This document shows, in pieces, positions 1 through 11,100 of a DNA stretch of 64,000 nucleotides. Source of the DNA: Synanceia verrucosa. Its lineage: Eukaryota > Chordata > Actinopteri > Perciformes > Synanceiidae. The notes beneath the pieces were generated by a model that had not been told where the DNA came from, ran no database searches, and worked only from the letters and a program-made list of their open reading frames with translations. The stretch's first letter is position 1, and every line of letters begins with the position of its first letter. Both the position numbers and the translations under genes were made by a program. The DNA is taken from the NCBI GenBank assembly GCA_029721515.1, contig CM056550.1, positions 19,963,119-20,027,118 of the forward strand. Reading direction: 5' to 3'.

Positions 1-696
1 GATCCCAGTTTTTTTCCACACAGTGAAACAGTTTGTTAGGTAGTTCAGCGCTGCTTTCTTGTATCAGATCAGTATCGGGCAAAACTGAAACTCAGATGTA
101 GATATAGAAAGTGGAAAAAGTGGATCGGTGCATCCTTATGTGGAAGTCCAAAGGTTTATGAAATACACTGTGCCATTGAAATCCTTTTTCTTTGGGGAAT
201 CATATACTTTCACTCATATTTCACAGCAACAAATTTTGAGGCAGATTTGCAACCACTTATGTATATTTTTTTCTCTCTGATTGTCTGCATTTTTACTGTC
301 TCATTTTACCTTAAAATAGTATTTTACCCATTCAAATTATTTCTATAAAGTATTTGGAAGATTAAACTTATCCCATTTTGTTATCAGTATTGAATTAATT
401 TAATATTTTTTCTCCCTGGTGACCAGTCTGGCAAATATGAAGCTTCTATCATGAGATGTAGTGTTTTATTATTATTATTATTATTATTATTTATGCTTTG
501 ACAAATATCCAGAAGGCCTTAACTTAACAGTTCAGCCATATTCATCTATGGAACATATTTCAGATGGGCCAATTTATGAACATTCTTTACCTGACAAAAT
601 AGACATGTACAAGAAACCAGTATGAAAATAATTTGTTTCCTTGTACAAAACATGTTTTCCAGTTGTAGAAAGGTTAATGTTGACTTTTCTTTGCAG
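1..696. other. lsm12 intron (partial), no gene seen
   Basis: This stretch precedes the first visible lsm12 exon and ends in a normal pyrimidine-rich acceptor (ttttctttgcag, ending at 696). It is read as intron because the exon that follows begins in mid-codon. Apart from a TTA microsatellite it is A/T-rich sequence with no recognisable coding or RNA gene. The upstream lsm12 exons lie outside the window. Confidence 0.6.
466..493. repeat. (TTA)n microsatellite
   Basis: About nine tandem TTA/ATT triplets in an otherwise ordinary A/T-rich intron. Seen directly in the sequence; likely length-polymorphic. Confidence 0.9.
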
Positions 697-2157
697 CATC
701 AAAGACTGTAAATGGCAGGAGAAGAACATTATTGTGATGGACGACGTCGTAATCTCGCCGCCTTACCAGGTTGAGAACTGCAAAGGCAAAGAGGGAAGCG
801 CTTTAAGTCATGTACGCAAAATAGTAAGTATGCTTTGTATTTACACCATATTTCACAAATAATACACAACCTCTGGGCTGCAACTGTCAGTTATTTCTTT
901 ATTATGGATCAATTTTTTTTTTCTTCGATTGTCAATCGGTTTCTCAGCATCCAAGGTGACATCTTCCAAAATAATTTAGCGTTACAATATTTAATAACTC
1001 AGATGTATGTAGCTGTACATGGTTGGAGAAGTGAAGGAATGGCCATATTTAATCTTCTCACTAATTTAGTGAAGTGGTCAAATCTGTTGACTGTAGTTCA
1101 GTGTCACAAGAATTCAAACCAGCTGCTTTTTTTGGGTTGTAATATATTAAAAATAAAACTCCAATTAAGTCATGTCCATTGTGATTTTATTATGTATACA
1201 TTATTTTACCTGATAATAGCTTTTTTTTTTTTTTTTTAAAGGACTTTTTTTTTAGTTTCAGTTTATTAAAATGTTTTTTTTTACAGCTTGCTATAGTTAA
1301 CTAAAATGACCTGTTGATTTTAACACTAAAACATAATAACATGAAAAAATAAATATTCTGTTGTTGCCCAGAGTGTAGTTTACCTGAATCAGGTGATTTT
1401 CTGACTCAAACAGCAAAGGTGTCCAACACTAAAGCTGTAGCATCGTTAAAAAAGATGGACTAATAAATATATTTCACTTGACCCGTAGAGGTTAAATCAA
1501 ATGGATTGTTATCTCTCAAAGCTGTGAAAAGATGAAGTTCACTGCAGCATCCAGTGTTGTTTGACAATCAGCCTGCAGAGATTTGATGCAAACCCTCTGC
1601 CTGCACTCCATTAAACTGAGTCTGTGGTGTTGTACCCAAAAATATTTAGCAGGATAGATGTTCAGTTTTTGTCGCAGACAAAAACTGAACATCTATCCTG
1701 CTAAATATCCAGCTGACGTAAAAAGAGCTGCAGACATGATTGAAAGGAGCAGAGGCAGCAGCAACAAGAGAAACAACTTCTCTTTTTGTTTTTTCACTAC
1801 ATGATAAAACACAAACATCCAGGAGGGCTGCGTTTTGCCACTCGTCTTTTTCTCGTGCACAAATGACGGCATATTAACAGTGATCACTGAAACAGCTGAA
1901 ACCATCGTCAAAGATCGCAGAAAAGGCTTCGTTCTACTGTTTGGAAGGCAGTATGTCCATATATGCATTAATGTTGTCACTCATATTTACAGTAAAGTTA
2001 GTGTACAATGACAGTCTGACAGGTGTTTTCACAGAATTTTTCAAACGTGGTTTCGTTCTTGCAGGTTGAGAAACATTTTAGAGACGTGGAAAGTCAGAAG
2101 ACCATGCAACGTTCACAAGCACAGCAAACACAGAAGGACTCCACTTTATCTTCTTGA
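697..2157 (+). CDS. lsm12: LSM12 homologue, last two coding exons (partial)
   Basis: Two exons, 697-823 and 2065-2157, spliced by GT-AG (donor gtaagt at 824, acceptor ending 2064), encode the C-terminal ~73 residues and a TGA stop. The translation IKDCKWQEKN, then PPYQVENCKGKEGSALSHVRK, then VEKHFRDVESQ with a Q/S-rich tail, matches vertebrate LSM12 almost residue for residue as I know it. LSM12 has an N-terminal LSm domain (not in the window) and a C-terminal anticodon-binding-like (AD) domain, whose second half is here. The family is cytoplasmic, linked to ataxin-2 RNA-protein complexes and reported as an NAADP-binding partner of two-pore channels. The first visible exon starts with the third base of a codon. 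A likely poly(A) signal AATAAA is at 2655-2660. The ATG at 641 is intronic and not a real start. Confidence 0.93.
1642..1708. repeat. Perfect 32-bp inverted repeat (hairpin), 3-nt loop
   Basis: The left arm 1642-1673 and the right arm 1677-1708 are exact reverse complements, separated only by gca. The arms include ATCTATCCTGCTAAATAT and its complement. It lies in the last intron of lsm12. No flanking target-site duplication or longer terminal repeats were noticed. It could be a recent fold-back duplication, the core of a small palindromic element, or a cloning/assembly artefact; the 3-nt loop is tight for a classical microRNA precursor. Confidence 0.9.
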
Positions 2158-3550
2158 GTTGGCAGTGCGGGTCGGCCGGGGGAAGGCGACGCGGGTGGTT
2201 TTGTTCCCACTGCCAGACTAAGTCGGCATTCCTTGTCCTCAGTCTGAGACCACAAGGAGCAGCGCTGAGGGCCCTGGATCCAGAAGATCAAAATACCATT
2301 AAATGAAAAAGACAAAAAAGAAAGAGGAAAGATTAAATCTTAAATTAGACTTTATAAAGAATAATTTAAACATGAACCATAAAGCAACCATAGTTTCCTT
2401 AACTAACTTGTCTCATTCTGCCCACCTCCCCACCCCCCTCCTTCCCATCCCTGAAGCCTTTTCTTTTTCCGCCCTCCTTCCTTTGCCTTCAGTTCCATTT
2501 CAAAAAGAGAAAACTAGAGCAGTCAGAAAGGCTTGTTAGCTTTATTTTCTGTCATTGTTTCCTTTTTTGCTGTATCCATGTTCTACTGTCTGTATTTTCT
2601 GTATTTTAAACAAAATGTGACTTGAAACGCCACACTTTAAAGGACATTTTCTAAAATAAAAGTAACAAAAATTCTGACTGTAATACTGTAATTTTCAACA
2701 ACTTTTTGAAGGACTCCTATTTTAATTGACAGTTTTCCGAACGTTTGAATCAGCTGTGGGGCTTATTGAAGAGTAAAACACTGAGCTTGTGTCGCTGGCG
2801 TATTTATGGTTTGCTTATTGTGGCGTATCCATGTAATTACAGGCAAGTGAAGCCGTCACTGTTTCAGATTAATTATTTAAATGTCTTAAGCTTCTGGCTT
2901 CTCTAAAGCTGCTTGATGACATTAACTGCTGTCCCCTTGGCGACAAAGAGTGCCAGACAGCAAATGAAAACTTTATTAATATATGTGGCTGACAGAGTTA
3001 ACAGATTATTGTTTTTACAGCTGGATTGGTGGGTTAATACTTGCTGAAAGCAGGGACTGATATGTTTTCAGTGGTCAGAGTTCAGGTTTATTGTTTGTTC
3101 ACTGAGAACTCATGATTAGTGATTATCTTATTTTTCTGAACCACAAAGTACATAGTTAAAGAAACACAAATATTCAGTAAGAGTTGTATCAAAGTATTTT
3201 TTTTCCACAGTGTTATAAATATGATGCATTGCATGTGTTTTTCTCCTCACATTTAGGAACAATGAAGTCTATAAATTGCAGGAAAAGTAGCTGCTTTCAT
3301 TAGAAACCAGCGTTGTGTATCTGACCAGAGCAGCAGATGTAAATCCTTATTTTAGGAAAGCATCCAAAAGAGAGCAGGTTTGCTTCCCAGATAATGATGT
3401 TTTGTGATTATCTGTTTAAGCCCATAATCCCTCTCTAATCAGGAATATTCAATGTCTGCTCATGGAGAGTTTAGGGAAATGACATCAGTAGAAGAAGAAG
3501 AGTGTAACGATGCCTTTCAGCAGCGCTGGTCACACTGATCTGAACTCAAG
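2158..3550. other. lsm12 3' UTR and intergenic spacer
   Basis: This begins with the lsm12 3' UTR, including a C/T-rich stretch near 2420-2480 and AATAAA at 2655. The rest is A/T-rich spacer up to the start of the leucine-rich-repeat gene. No further coding exon, RNA gene or clear TATA box was recognised. Confidence 0.55.
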
Positions 3551-5546
3551 ATGCTCGTCAGTGGCTGCACAGCGTTCGCTGTGATGCCTCTTTTACTCAA
3601 CGCTGTGCTGGGCTCCAAGTTGTGTCCCAGCCACTGTCACTGCTACGAGTCCTCTGACCTGGTGGACTGCAGGTCTCGTGGTCTGGACCGGGTCCCTTCC
3701 AGTATCCATCATGGCATCTGGCTGCTGGACATGTGTGGTAACAAGCTGACGGAGGTGCACACCACATCCTTTGTGGGGTTATGGTCAATGAAGGTCCTCC
3801 TGATGTCCAACAACAGCATCCAAACCCTACAGCCGCAGGTACGAGATTTGTGAGGTGCTGTGCATTAGTTTTTATTTTGCATTTAATACTTTGTGTGGTA
3901 GAACCAGTATTCAAGGGCTTTACTTATGTAAAAGAAATACCGTACAAAGAAACAAGTCCTGCTTTCTGAGCTGCATGCAAGCTTTATGTTGTGTATTTGT
4001 ATAATCGTGTATTTTATTAGCACTGGTGCATTTTATGTGCCCTGTGACGAACTGGAGACTTGTCCAGGGTGTACCCTGCCTCCCGCCCTAAGACAGCTGG
4101 GATAGGCTCCAGCCCCCCCTGCGACCCTATGAGGATAAGAGGTAGATGATGGATGGATGGACTGGTGCATTTTTTCAATGGTGAAAGTTGGGGTAGCTGG
4201 TGAATCTAATTTATGCTCATAATAATATACTCTGTACAAATGCACCATACAAAGGTACTATATGCACAGTTAGAAATGCCTAACCTGCACCTTAAAGACA
4301 TGATCACAAAGTACATTAAGTATGATTTAGATAATAAGAGCATCCTGACACTGCTTTTTATACCATACGTTGATCTGCACTTAATGTTTTGGATGTTTTT
4401 TAAGGCATAACTGCAATGTAGCATTGTTGTTTTGCTCAACAAATTCAATTAATCAATCATCCATCCATTTTCTACCACTTATCCTCATAGGATAAACTTA
4501 CATTCACACCTACGGCCAATTTAAATTAGCCAATTAACCTAATCCCCATGCATGTTTTTGGCTGGTGGGAGGAAGCTGGAGTACCAGAGAGAACCCACGC
4601 AGACACTGGGAGAACATGCAAACTCCACCTTCTTGCTGTGAGGCAACAGTGCTAACCACTACACCACCGTGCCGCCCATTAATCAGTCAATACCTTAAAA
4701 TTATCCTTGATTATTTCGCAGTTGATTTCCACCACTGTTTTGCCTCATTTCTGTCCTCTGTCTGTGTTTCAGTGTCTGTCATCGTTGCAGTTTCTGGAGA
4801 GGCTGGACTTGAGTTTTAACCGGCTGCGTTGGCTGCCTCAGGACTTCTCCCAGAGTCTCTCCTCCCTCCAGAAGCTCCAGCTGGACCACAACCTGCTGCA
4901 GCACCTGGACTCCACGTCACTGGGTAAGTTTGAAAACCTGAGGAAACTGGATCTCAGTTTCAACCGCATCCGGGCGATAGATGCTGCTGCTTTCAGCAGC
5001 CTGTCTCGACTGAGCCTCCTCAACCTGGAAGGAAACAGGCTGAACGTGCTTCCAGACGGCCTCTTGAGCAGGCAGCAGAGCCTGGAGGTGCTGCTGCTCA
5101 GCTACAACAACATCTCACTGATAGAGACGGAGGCTCTGGCTCCCTTGCGGAGTCTGACTCTGCTTGGTCTCCAGGGCAACCAGCTGGAGCACATCAGGTT
5201 CAAGACGTTCCTGAAGCTCCACACGGCCACCACCACCCACCTTCAGATGTCCTTCAACCGCTGGACCTGTGACTGCGAGCTGCAGCGAGTCTTCAGCAAG
5301 ATTCACCACGTTCGTCATCTGCATGTGGACGACTACGAGGACATCATCTGCCGTGCTCCTGCTCAGCAAGCCGGGAGCCCCCTGGCATCGCTGGACAGCC
5401 AGCTGTGTATCGCTGAGACGGCATCAGTGCTCGCCATCACCATCACCGTGATGCTGGCTGTGATTGGTACCCTGGTCAAAGCGGAGTACAACCGCAAGAA
5501 GAACAAACAAACTGCAAGTGATACAGAGTCTGTTCGACAAGAATAA
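3551..5546 (+). CDS. Leucine-rich-repeat single-pass membrane protein, 2 exons, 353 aa
   Basis: Exons 3551-3838 (96 aa) and 4773-5546 (257 aa and stop) join in phase 0 across a GT-AG intron (donor gtacga, acceptor tttcag). Seen in the protein: a hydrophobic signal peptide (about 1-21); an LRR N-cap with clustered cysteines (CPSHCHC, about 25-31); about seven 24-residue leucine-rich repeats (LDLSFNRL, LQLDHNLL, LNLEGNRL, LGLQGNQL); an LRR C-cap with Cys 262, 264, 289 and 308; one transmembrane helix at about 314-331; and a 22-residue basic then acidic cytoplasmic tail. The repeat spacing across the splice is exactly 24, which supports the join. The layout resembles small type I LRR proteins such as the LRRC26/38/52/55 group (BK channel gamma subunits) or other neuronal LRR adhesion proteins, but I cannot name the orthologue. 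A poly(A) signal AATAAA is at 5813-5818. The ATG at 4707 is intronic. Confidence 0.88.
4022..4173 (+). mobile_element. 5'-truncated SINE/LINE tail with 13-bp target-site duplication
   Basis: The core 4035-4160 carries the teleost dispersed-repeat motifs GACTTGTCCAGGGTGTACCC-like, AAGACAGCTGGGATAGGCTCC and a GGATGGATGG end. It is flanked by an exact direct repeat, actggtgcatttt, at 4022-4034 and 4161-4173, the hallmark of retrotransposition. Only the 3' part of the element is present. It lies in the intron of the LRR gene. The same tail occurs at about 30.95 kb and, inverted, at about 40.85 kb. Confidence 0.8.
4456..4676 (-). mobile_element. tRNA-derived SINE copy (minus strand), B box deleted
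   Basis: Reading the minus strand, a head with an A-box-like GGTGTAGTGGTTAGCA is followed by GCCTCACAGCAAGAAGG, then directly by TGGAGTTTGCATGTTCTCCC and the shared SINE body. The fuller copy at 40.8-41.17 kb has about 40 further bases here, holding a B box (GGTTCGATTCC). This copy has lost them and should not be transcribable by Pol III. It ends near a catccatcc tail at 4459. Intronic in the LRR gene. Confidence 0.75.
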
Positions 5547-5960
5547 GAGTAATGATGCGAAGGTTTTCTGGGGCTGATTGTAGCCTGTCAATCACACAGT
5601 ATCATGCTTCATTCAGCACATACAGTAGTTTAACCTCAGTTTTCTGTTTAGATCATCTTTAAGATCGTCCTTCAAAGCGCAAAAGAATGAATTGAATGAC
5701 TTTCCCAGTTTAAGGTTTGATATTGAATTCTTTATGTTGCTGTTTTTTTGTGTTATGGCACCATTGAAATAATTAACCCTCATTTCACTACATGTACTTT
5801 TACAACTAGAGCAATAAACTTTGATCATATGAAACTTGAGTGATGTCACTTGGGACCCTCCCTCTTAACAAATATCCATCATCAGTGGTGTGCATAGACT
5901 TGGCAGGGGCGAAAAGAAACAAAGGGGCACCTACAGAGTGTTCTCACCACTGAAGAGGGC
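5547..5960. other. LRR gene 3' UTR and spacer
   Basis: 3' UTR of the LRR gene with AATAAA at 5813-5818, followed by a short spacer leading into A/T-rich decayed repeats. No other gene was recognised. Confidence 0.6.
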
Positions 5961-7532
5961 ACGTGAGCACACATTTTTTTTATCGTTTTATCATGTTTCA
6001 ACCAGCCAGGAGGACAGTTGAGTGTTGTTTTTTTTTTGCCTCCCAAGAGGTCACAGTGTAACATGTTGAAAAAAATGATGGAAAAAGTCACAGTAGAATG
6101 TTGAAAAAAAAAAAAACAGGAAAAAGAAAAAGTTATAGTGTGGTTTATGTGTGGAAATGTCATAAAAAGTCAAATAATGTTGACAGTATAATGAAAAAAT
6201 ATGATTGTAAAGAGAGAAAAGACATGGAAAAAAGTTATTCTAGATTATGTTGAAAATTATATTAATAAAAAACTGACAGTAAAGGGCATGAAAAATATAT
6301 GTATGTCCAACAATGTCATAATAGACAAACTAGCATTTTGAAAAAAATCATGAAAAGACACCATATTATTGATTTAAACAGTATAGCTTGTCAAAATTCC
6401 ATGAAAACGTCATATAGTATGTTGATTTTTTTTGGGGAATAATCACAAAATTGTATGGCATTAATGAAAATAGCATAGTCTGTCCAAAAATGTGATTGAA
6501 AAAGTCATATGACAGCAGGTCAAAACTTAAAAAAATGCAATAGTTTTGTTAAAAAGAAAAAAAGTTCTTATTTCGAACATAGTCCAAAAGCGCCATTGAA
6601 TATTACAACATTGGTGAAAACAGTATACCCTGTCCAAAAATATAATCAAAAAGTCATATACTAGCTGTGTATAATTTCATAAAATAACACCACAGTGTGT
6701 CAAATTCTTTTAGGAGAGAGTCATAAAAACACTTACAGAATAGCACGTCGTTTATGAAAACACTTTAAAAATAAAAAGTCCCGGGTTTGCTGTCAAAATT
6801 TCTTAAAAAACACCATATAGTATTGAGTTTTATTAAAAAGAGTTGTGAAAACAGATATTCAACAGGGTGACTTAAATAAAAACACGATAGCCTGTCATTT
6901 TTTCATGAAAAAGTCATAGTATGTCATTTTTTTAAGTCATGGTTTAATTTTTTAACGAGTAATAAAAACAACATTATGTGAATAATTCCATGTTTCTGCC
7001 AATATTATACCGACTACATCTGGTGAATACTGACTACTGTGCCTAAGTAATCATAATACAATGATTCAAACAAAAGCAATTCTGTTTTTGGATCAGTATT
7101 TCATAAAGTATAGCAAATAAGTATAGTATGTTGACAAAAGTGCAAAAATTATTATTATTATTTTTTCCAAACGTCACAAAAAGACATCAAAAGGCCTTAT
7201 AATGGCATGTGGAACATTTTTATCGCAAAAAAATATTGTAAAAAAGCATTTTTGGCATGTCAATAATTAAGTAAATGTCATAGTATGTTGATAAAAGTCA
7301 AAATGTGAAATCTGTTAAAATGTCACATCAAAAGACCTTATAATAGCATGTTGAACAGTTTTATGACAAATATTGATGAAAAACATTGTTTAAAAAAACA
7401 GCTTTTAGCAGATTCAAAATTGTCAAAAAAAAGTAATTTAAGGCCTTAGTATAGCATGTTGAACTTTTGATGGAAAAAAATGTTTAAAAAAAAAAAAGCC
7501 ATTTCATTAGCATGCAAAAAAGTCATAGTATA
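5960..7532. repeat. Decayed satellite-related zone flanking the main array
   Basis: Many degenerate copies of motifs also found in the satellite are scattered here: AAAAAGTCATAGTATG, GTCATATAGTATGTTGA and catgttgaa with A-runs. A local repeat of about 140 bp is visible between about 7186 and 7326 (catcaaaagRccttataatRgcatg). Copies are far more diverged than in the adjacent array, as expected at the old edge of a tandem repeat. No coding sequence was recognised. Confidence 0.65.
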
Positions 7533-10500
7533 GTATATTTTTTTTTGGCAATTTTCAATTTTCAACAAAAATTGCTTTTTCACAAGATATTTGGACATTT
7601 TTGGCATGAAATTATTCAGAACACTAAAAAGTCTTTCTGATGACATTTTAACACATCTTAAAATGTTTCTTTTTTTGACTTTTTTGACATACGATAGTAT
7701 GACTATTTTTTGGCAATTTTCAACATGCTATAACAATTGCTTTTTTACAAGATATTTTGAAATTTTTGGCAAGAAATTATTCAGGACATTATAACAAGTC
7801 ATTTTGATGACATTTTAGCACATTTTAAAATTTTTCATTTTTTGACTTTTTTGACATATTTTAGTATGTAATTTTTTGGGCAATTTTCAACATGCTATAA
7901 AAACTGTTTTTTCACAAGATGTTTCGACATTTTTGACATGAAATTATTGAAGACACTATAATAAGTCATTTTTATGACATTTTAGCATATTTTAAAATTT
8001 TTCATGTTTTGACTTTTTTGACTTACTATAGTATGACTTTTTTTGGCAATTGTCAACATGCTATAAAAATTGTTTTTTCACAAGATATTTCGAAATTTTT
8101 GACATGAAATTATTCAAGACAGCATCATAAGCCTGTGTGATGATATTTTAGCACATTTTAAAATTTTTCATTTTTTGACTTTTTTGACATGCTATAGTAT
8201 GACTTTTTTTGGCAATTTTCAACATGCTATAAAAACTGTGTTTTTCACGAGATGTTTCGACATTTTTGACATGAAATTATTGAAGACACTATAATAAGTC
8301 ATTTTTATGACATTTTAGCATATTTTAAAATTTTTCATGTTTTGACTTTTTTGACTTACTATAGTATGACATTTTTTTGGCAATTGTCAACATGCTATAA
8401 AAATTGTTTTTTCACAAGATATTTCGAAATTTTTTATATGAAATTATTCAGGACAGTATAATAAGTCTTCTGGATGACATTTGAACACACTTTAAATTTT
8501 TTCATTTTTTTGACTTTTTTGACATACTATAGTATGTCATTTTTTTTTGGCAATTTTCAACATGCTATAAAAACTGTTTTTTCACAAGATATTTCGACAT
8601 TTTTGGCATGAAATTATTCAAAACACCATAATAAGTAATTTTGATGACATTTTAGCACATTTTAAAATTTTTCATTTTTGACTTTTTTGACATACTATAG
8701 TATGACTTTTTATGTCAATTTTCAGCATGCTATAAAAACTGTTTGTTTGGCAAGATATTTCGACATTTTTGGCATGAAATTATTCAGGACACTATAACAG
8801 GTATTTCTGATGACATTTTAGCATATTTTAAAATTTTTCATTTTCTGACGTTTTTGACATACTATAGTATGACATTTTTTTGGCAATTGTCAACATGCTA
8901 TAAAAATTGTTTTTTCACAAGATATTTCGAAATTTTTGATATGAAATTATTCAGGACAGTATAATAAGTCTTTCTGATGACATTTTAACACATTTTAAAA
9001 TTTTTCATTTTTTGACTTTTTTGACATACTATAGTATGACATTTTATGTCAATTTTCAGGATGCTATAAAAACTGTTTTTTCACAAGATATTTCGACATT
9101 TTTGGCATGAAATTATTCAGGACACTATAAGAAGTCATTTTGATGACATTTTAGCACATTTTAATATTTTTCTTTCTTTTGAGTTTTTTGACATACTATA
9201 GTATGACATTTTATGTCAATTTTCAGCATGCTATAAAAATTGATTTTTCACAAGATATTTCAACAGTTTTTACATGAAATTATTCAGGACAGTATAATAA
9301 GTAATTTTTATGACATTTTAGCACATTTTAAAATTTTTCATTTTTTGACTTTTTTGACATACTATAGTATGACATTTTATGTCAATTTTCAGGATGCTAT
9401 AAAAACTGTTTTTTCACAAGATATTTCGACATTTTTGGCATGAAATTATTCAGGACACTATAAGAAGTCATTTTGATGACATTTTAGCACATTTTAATAT
9501 TTTTCTTTCTTTTGAGTTTTTTGACATACTATAGTATGACATTTTATGTCAATTTTCAGCATGCTATAAAAATTGATTTTTCACAAGATATTTCAACAGT
9601 TTTTACATGAAATTATTCAGGACAGTATAATAAGTCATTTTTATGACATTTTAGCACATTTTAAAATTTTTCATTTTTTGACTTTTTTGACATACTATAG
9701 TATGACATTTTATGTCAATTTTCAGGATGCTATAAAAACTGTTTTTTCACAAGATATTTCGACATTTTTGTCATGAAATTATTCAGGACACTATAACAAG
9801 TAATTTTGATGACATTTTAGCACATTTTAATTTTTTAAATTTTTTGACTTTTTTGACATACTATAGTATGACTTTTTTTGGCAATTTTCAGCATACTATA
9901 AAAAATGTTTTTTTTCACAAGATATTTCGACATTTTTGGCATGAAATTATTCAGGACACTATAACAAGTCATTTTGATAACATTTTAGCACATTTAAATT
10001 TTTTTTATTTTTTGCCTTTTTACATACTATAGTATGACATTTTATGTAAATTTTCAGCATGCTATAAAACTGTTTTTTTCACGAGATATTTCGACATTTT
10101 TGGCATGAAATTATTTAGGACACTATAACAAGTCATTTTGATAACATTTTAGCACATTTTAAAATTTTTCATTTTTTGACTTTTTTGACATACTATAGTA
10201 TGTAATTTTTTGGGCAATTTTCAACATGCTATAAAAACTGTTTTTTTCACAAGATATTTTGACATTTTTGACATGAAATTATTCAAGACAGCATCATAAG
10301 CCTGTCTGATGATGTTTTAGCACATTTTAAAATTTTTCATTTTTTGACTTTTTTGACATACTATAGTATGACATTTTATGTCAATTTTCAACATGCTATA
10401 AAAACTGTGTTTTTCACGAGATATTTCGACATTTTTGGCATGAAATTATTCAGGACACTATAACAAGTCATTTTGATGACATTTTAGCACATTTTAAAAT

Positions 10501-11062
10501 TTTTCATTTTTTAACTTTTTTTTACATACTATAGTATGACATTTTATGTCAATTTTCAACATGCTATAAAAACTGTTTTTTTCACAAGATATTTTTACAT
10601 TTTTGGCATGAAATTATTCAGGACCGTATAATAAGCCTTTCTGATGACATTTTAGCACATTTTATTTTTTTTCATTTTTTGACTTTTTTGACATACTATA
10701 GTATGACTTTTTTTGGCAATTTTCAGCATGCTATAAAAACTGTTTTTCACAAGATATTTCAACATTTCTGACATGAAATCATTGAGGACAGTATAATAAG
10801 TCTTCCTGATGACATTTTAGCACACTTTAAAATTTTTCATTTTTTGAATTTTTTAACATACAATAGTGTGACTTTTTTTTGGCAATTTTCAACATGCTAT
10901 AAAAACTGTTTTTTCACGAGATATTTTGACATTTTTGACATGAAATCATTGAGGACAGTATGATAAGTCTTCCTGATGACATTTTAGCACATTTTAATTT
11001 TTTTTCATTTTTTGACTTTTTTAACATACTATAGTATGACTTTTTTTTTGGCAATTTTCAAA
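7533..11062 (+). repeat. Satellite array A, ~167-bp monomers, forward orientation
   Basis: About 21 head-to-tail monomers. A typical unit reads CATACTATAGTATGACATTT, TTTTCAGCATGCTATAAAAA, ctg, poly-T, CACAAGATATTTCGACATTT, GGCATGAAATTATTCAGGAC, actataa, aagtcattttgatgacattttagcac (abridged), poly-T. Monomers here differ more from each other than those in array B. Local two-monomer duplications 333 bp apart are seen (9241 vs 9574; 7919 vs 8252). The short open frames in the array are by-products of the repeat. Orientation is called + arbitrarily, to contrast with array B. Confidence 0.93.
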
Positions 11063-11100
11063 AACAATTTTAAATTTGCTAAAATGTCATCAGGAAGACC

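Noticed and set aside
1642..1708. MicroRNA precursor
   Set aside because: The 3-nt loop and perfectly paired arms are unlike typical animal pre-miRNAs; kept as a hairpin only.
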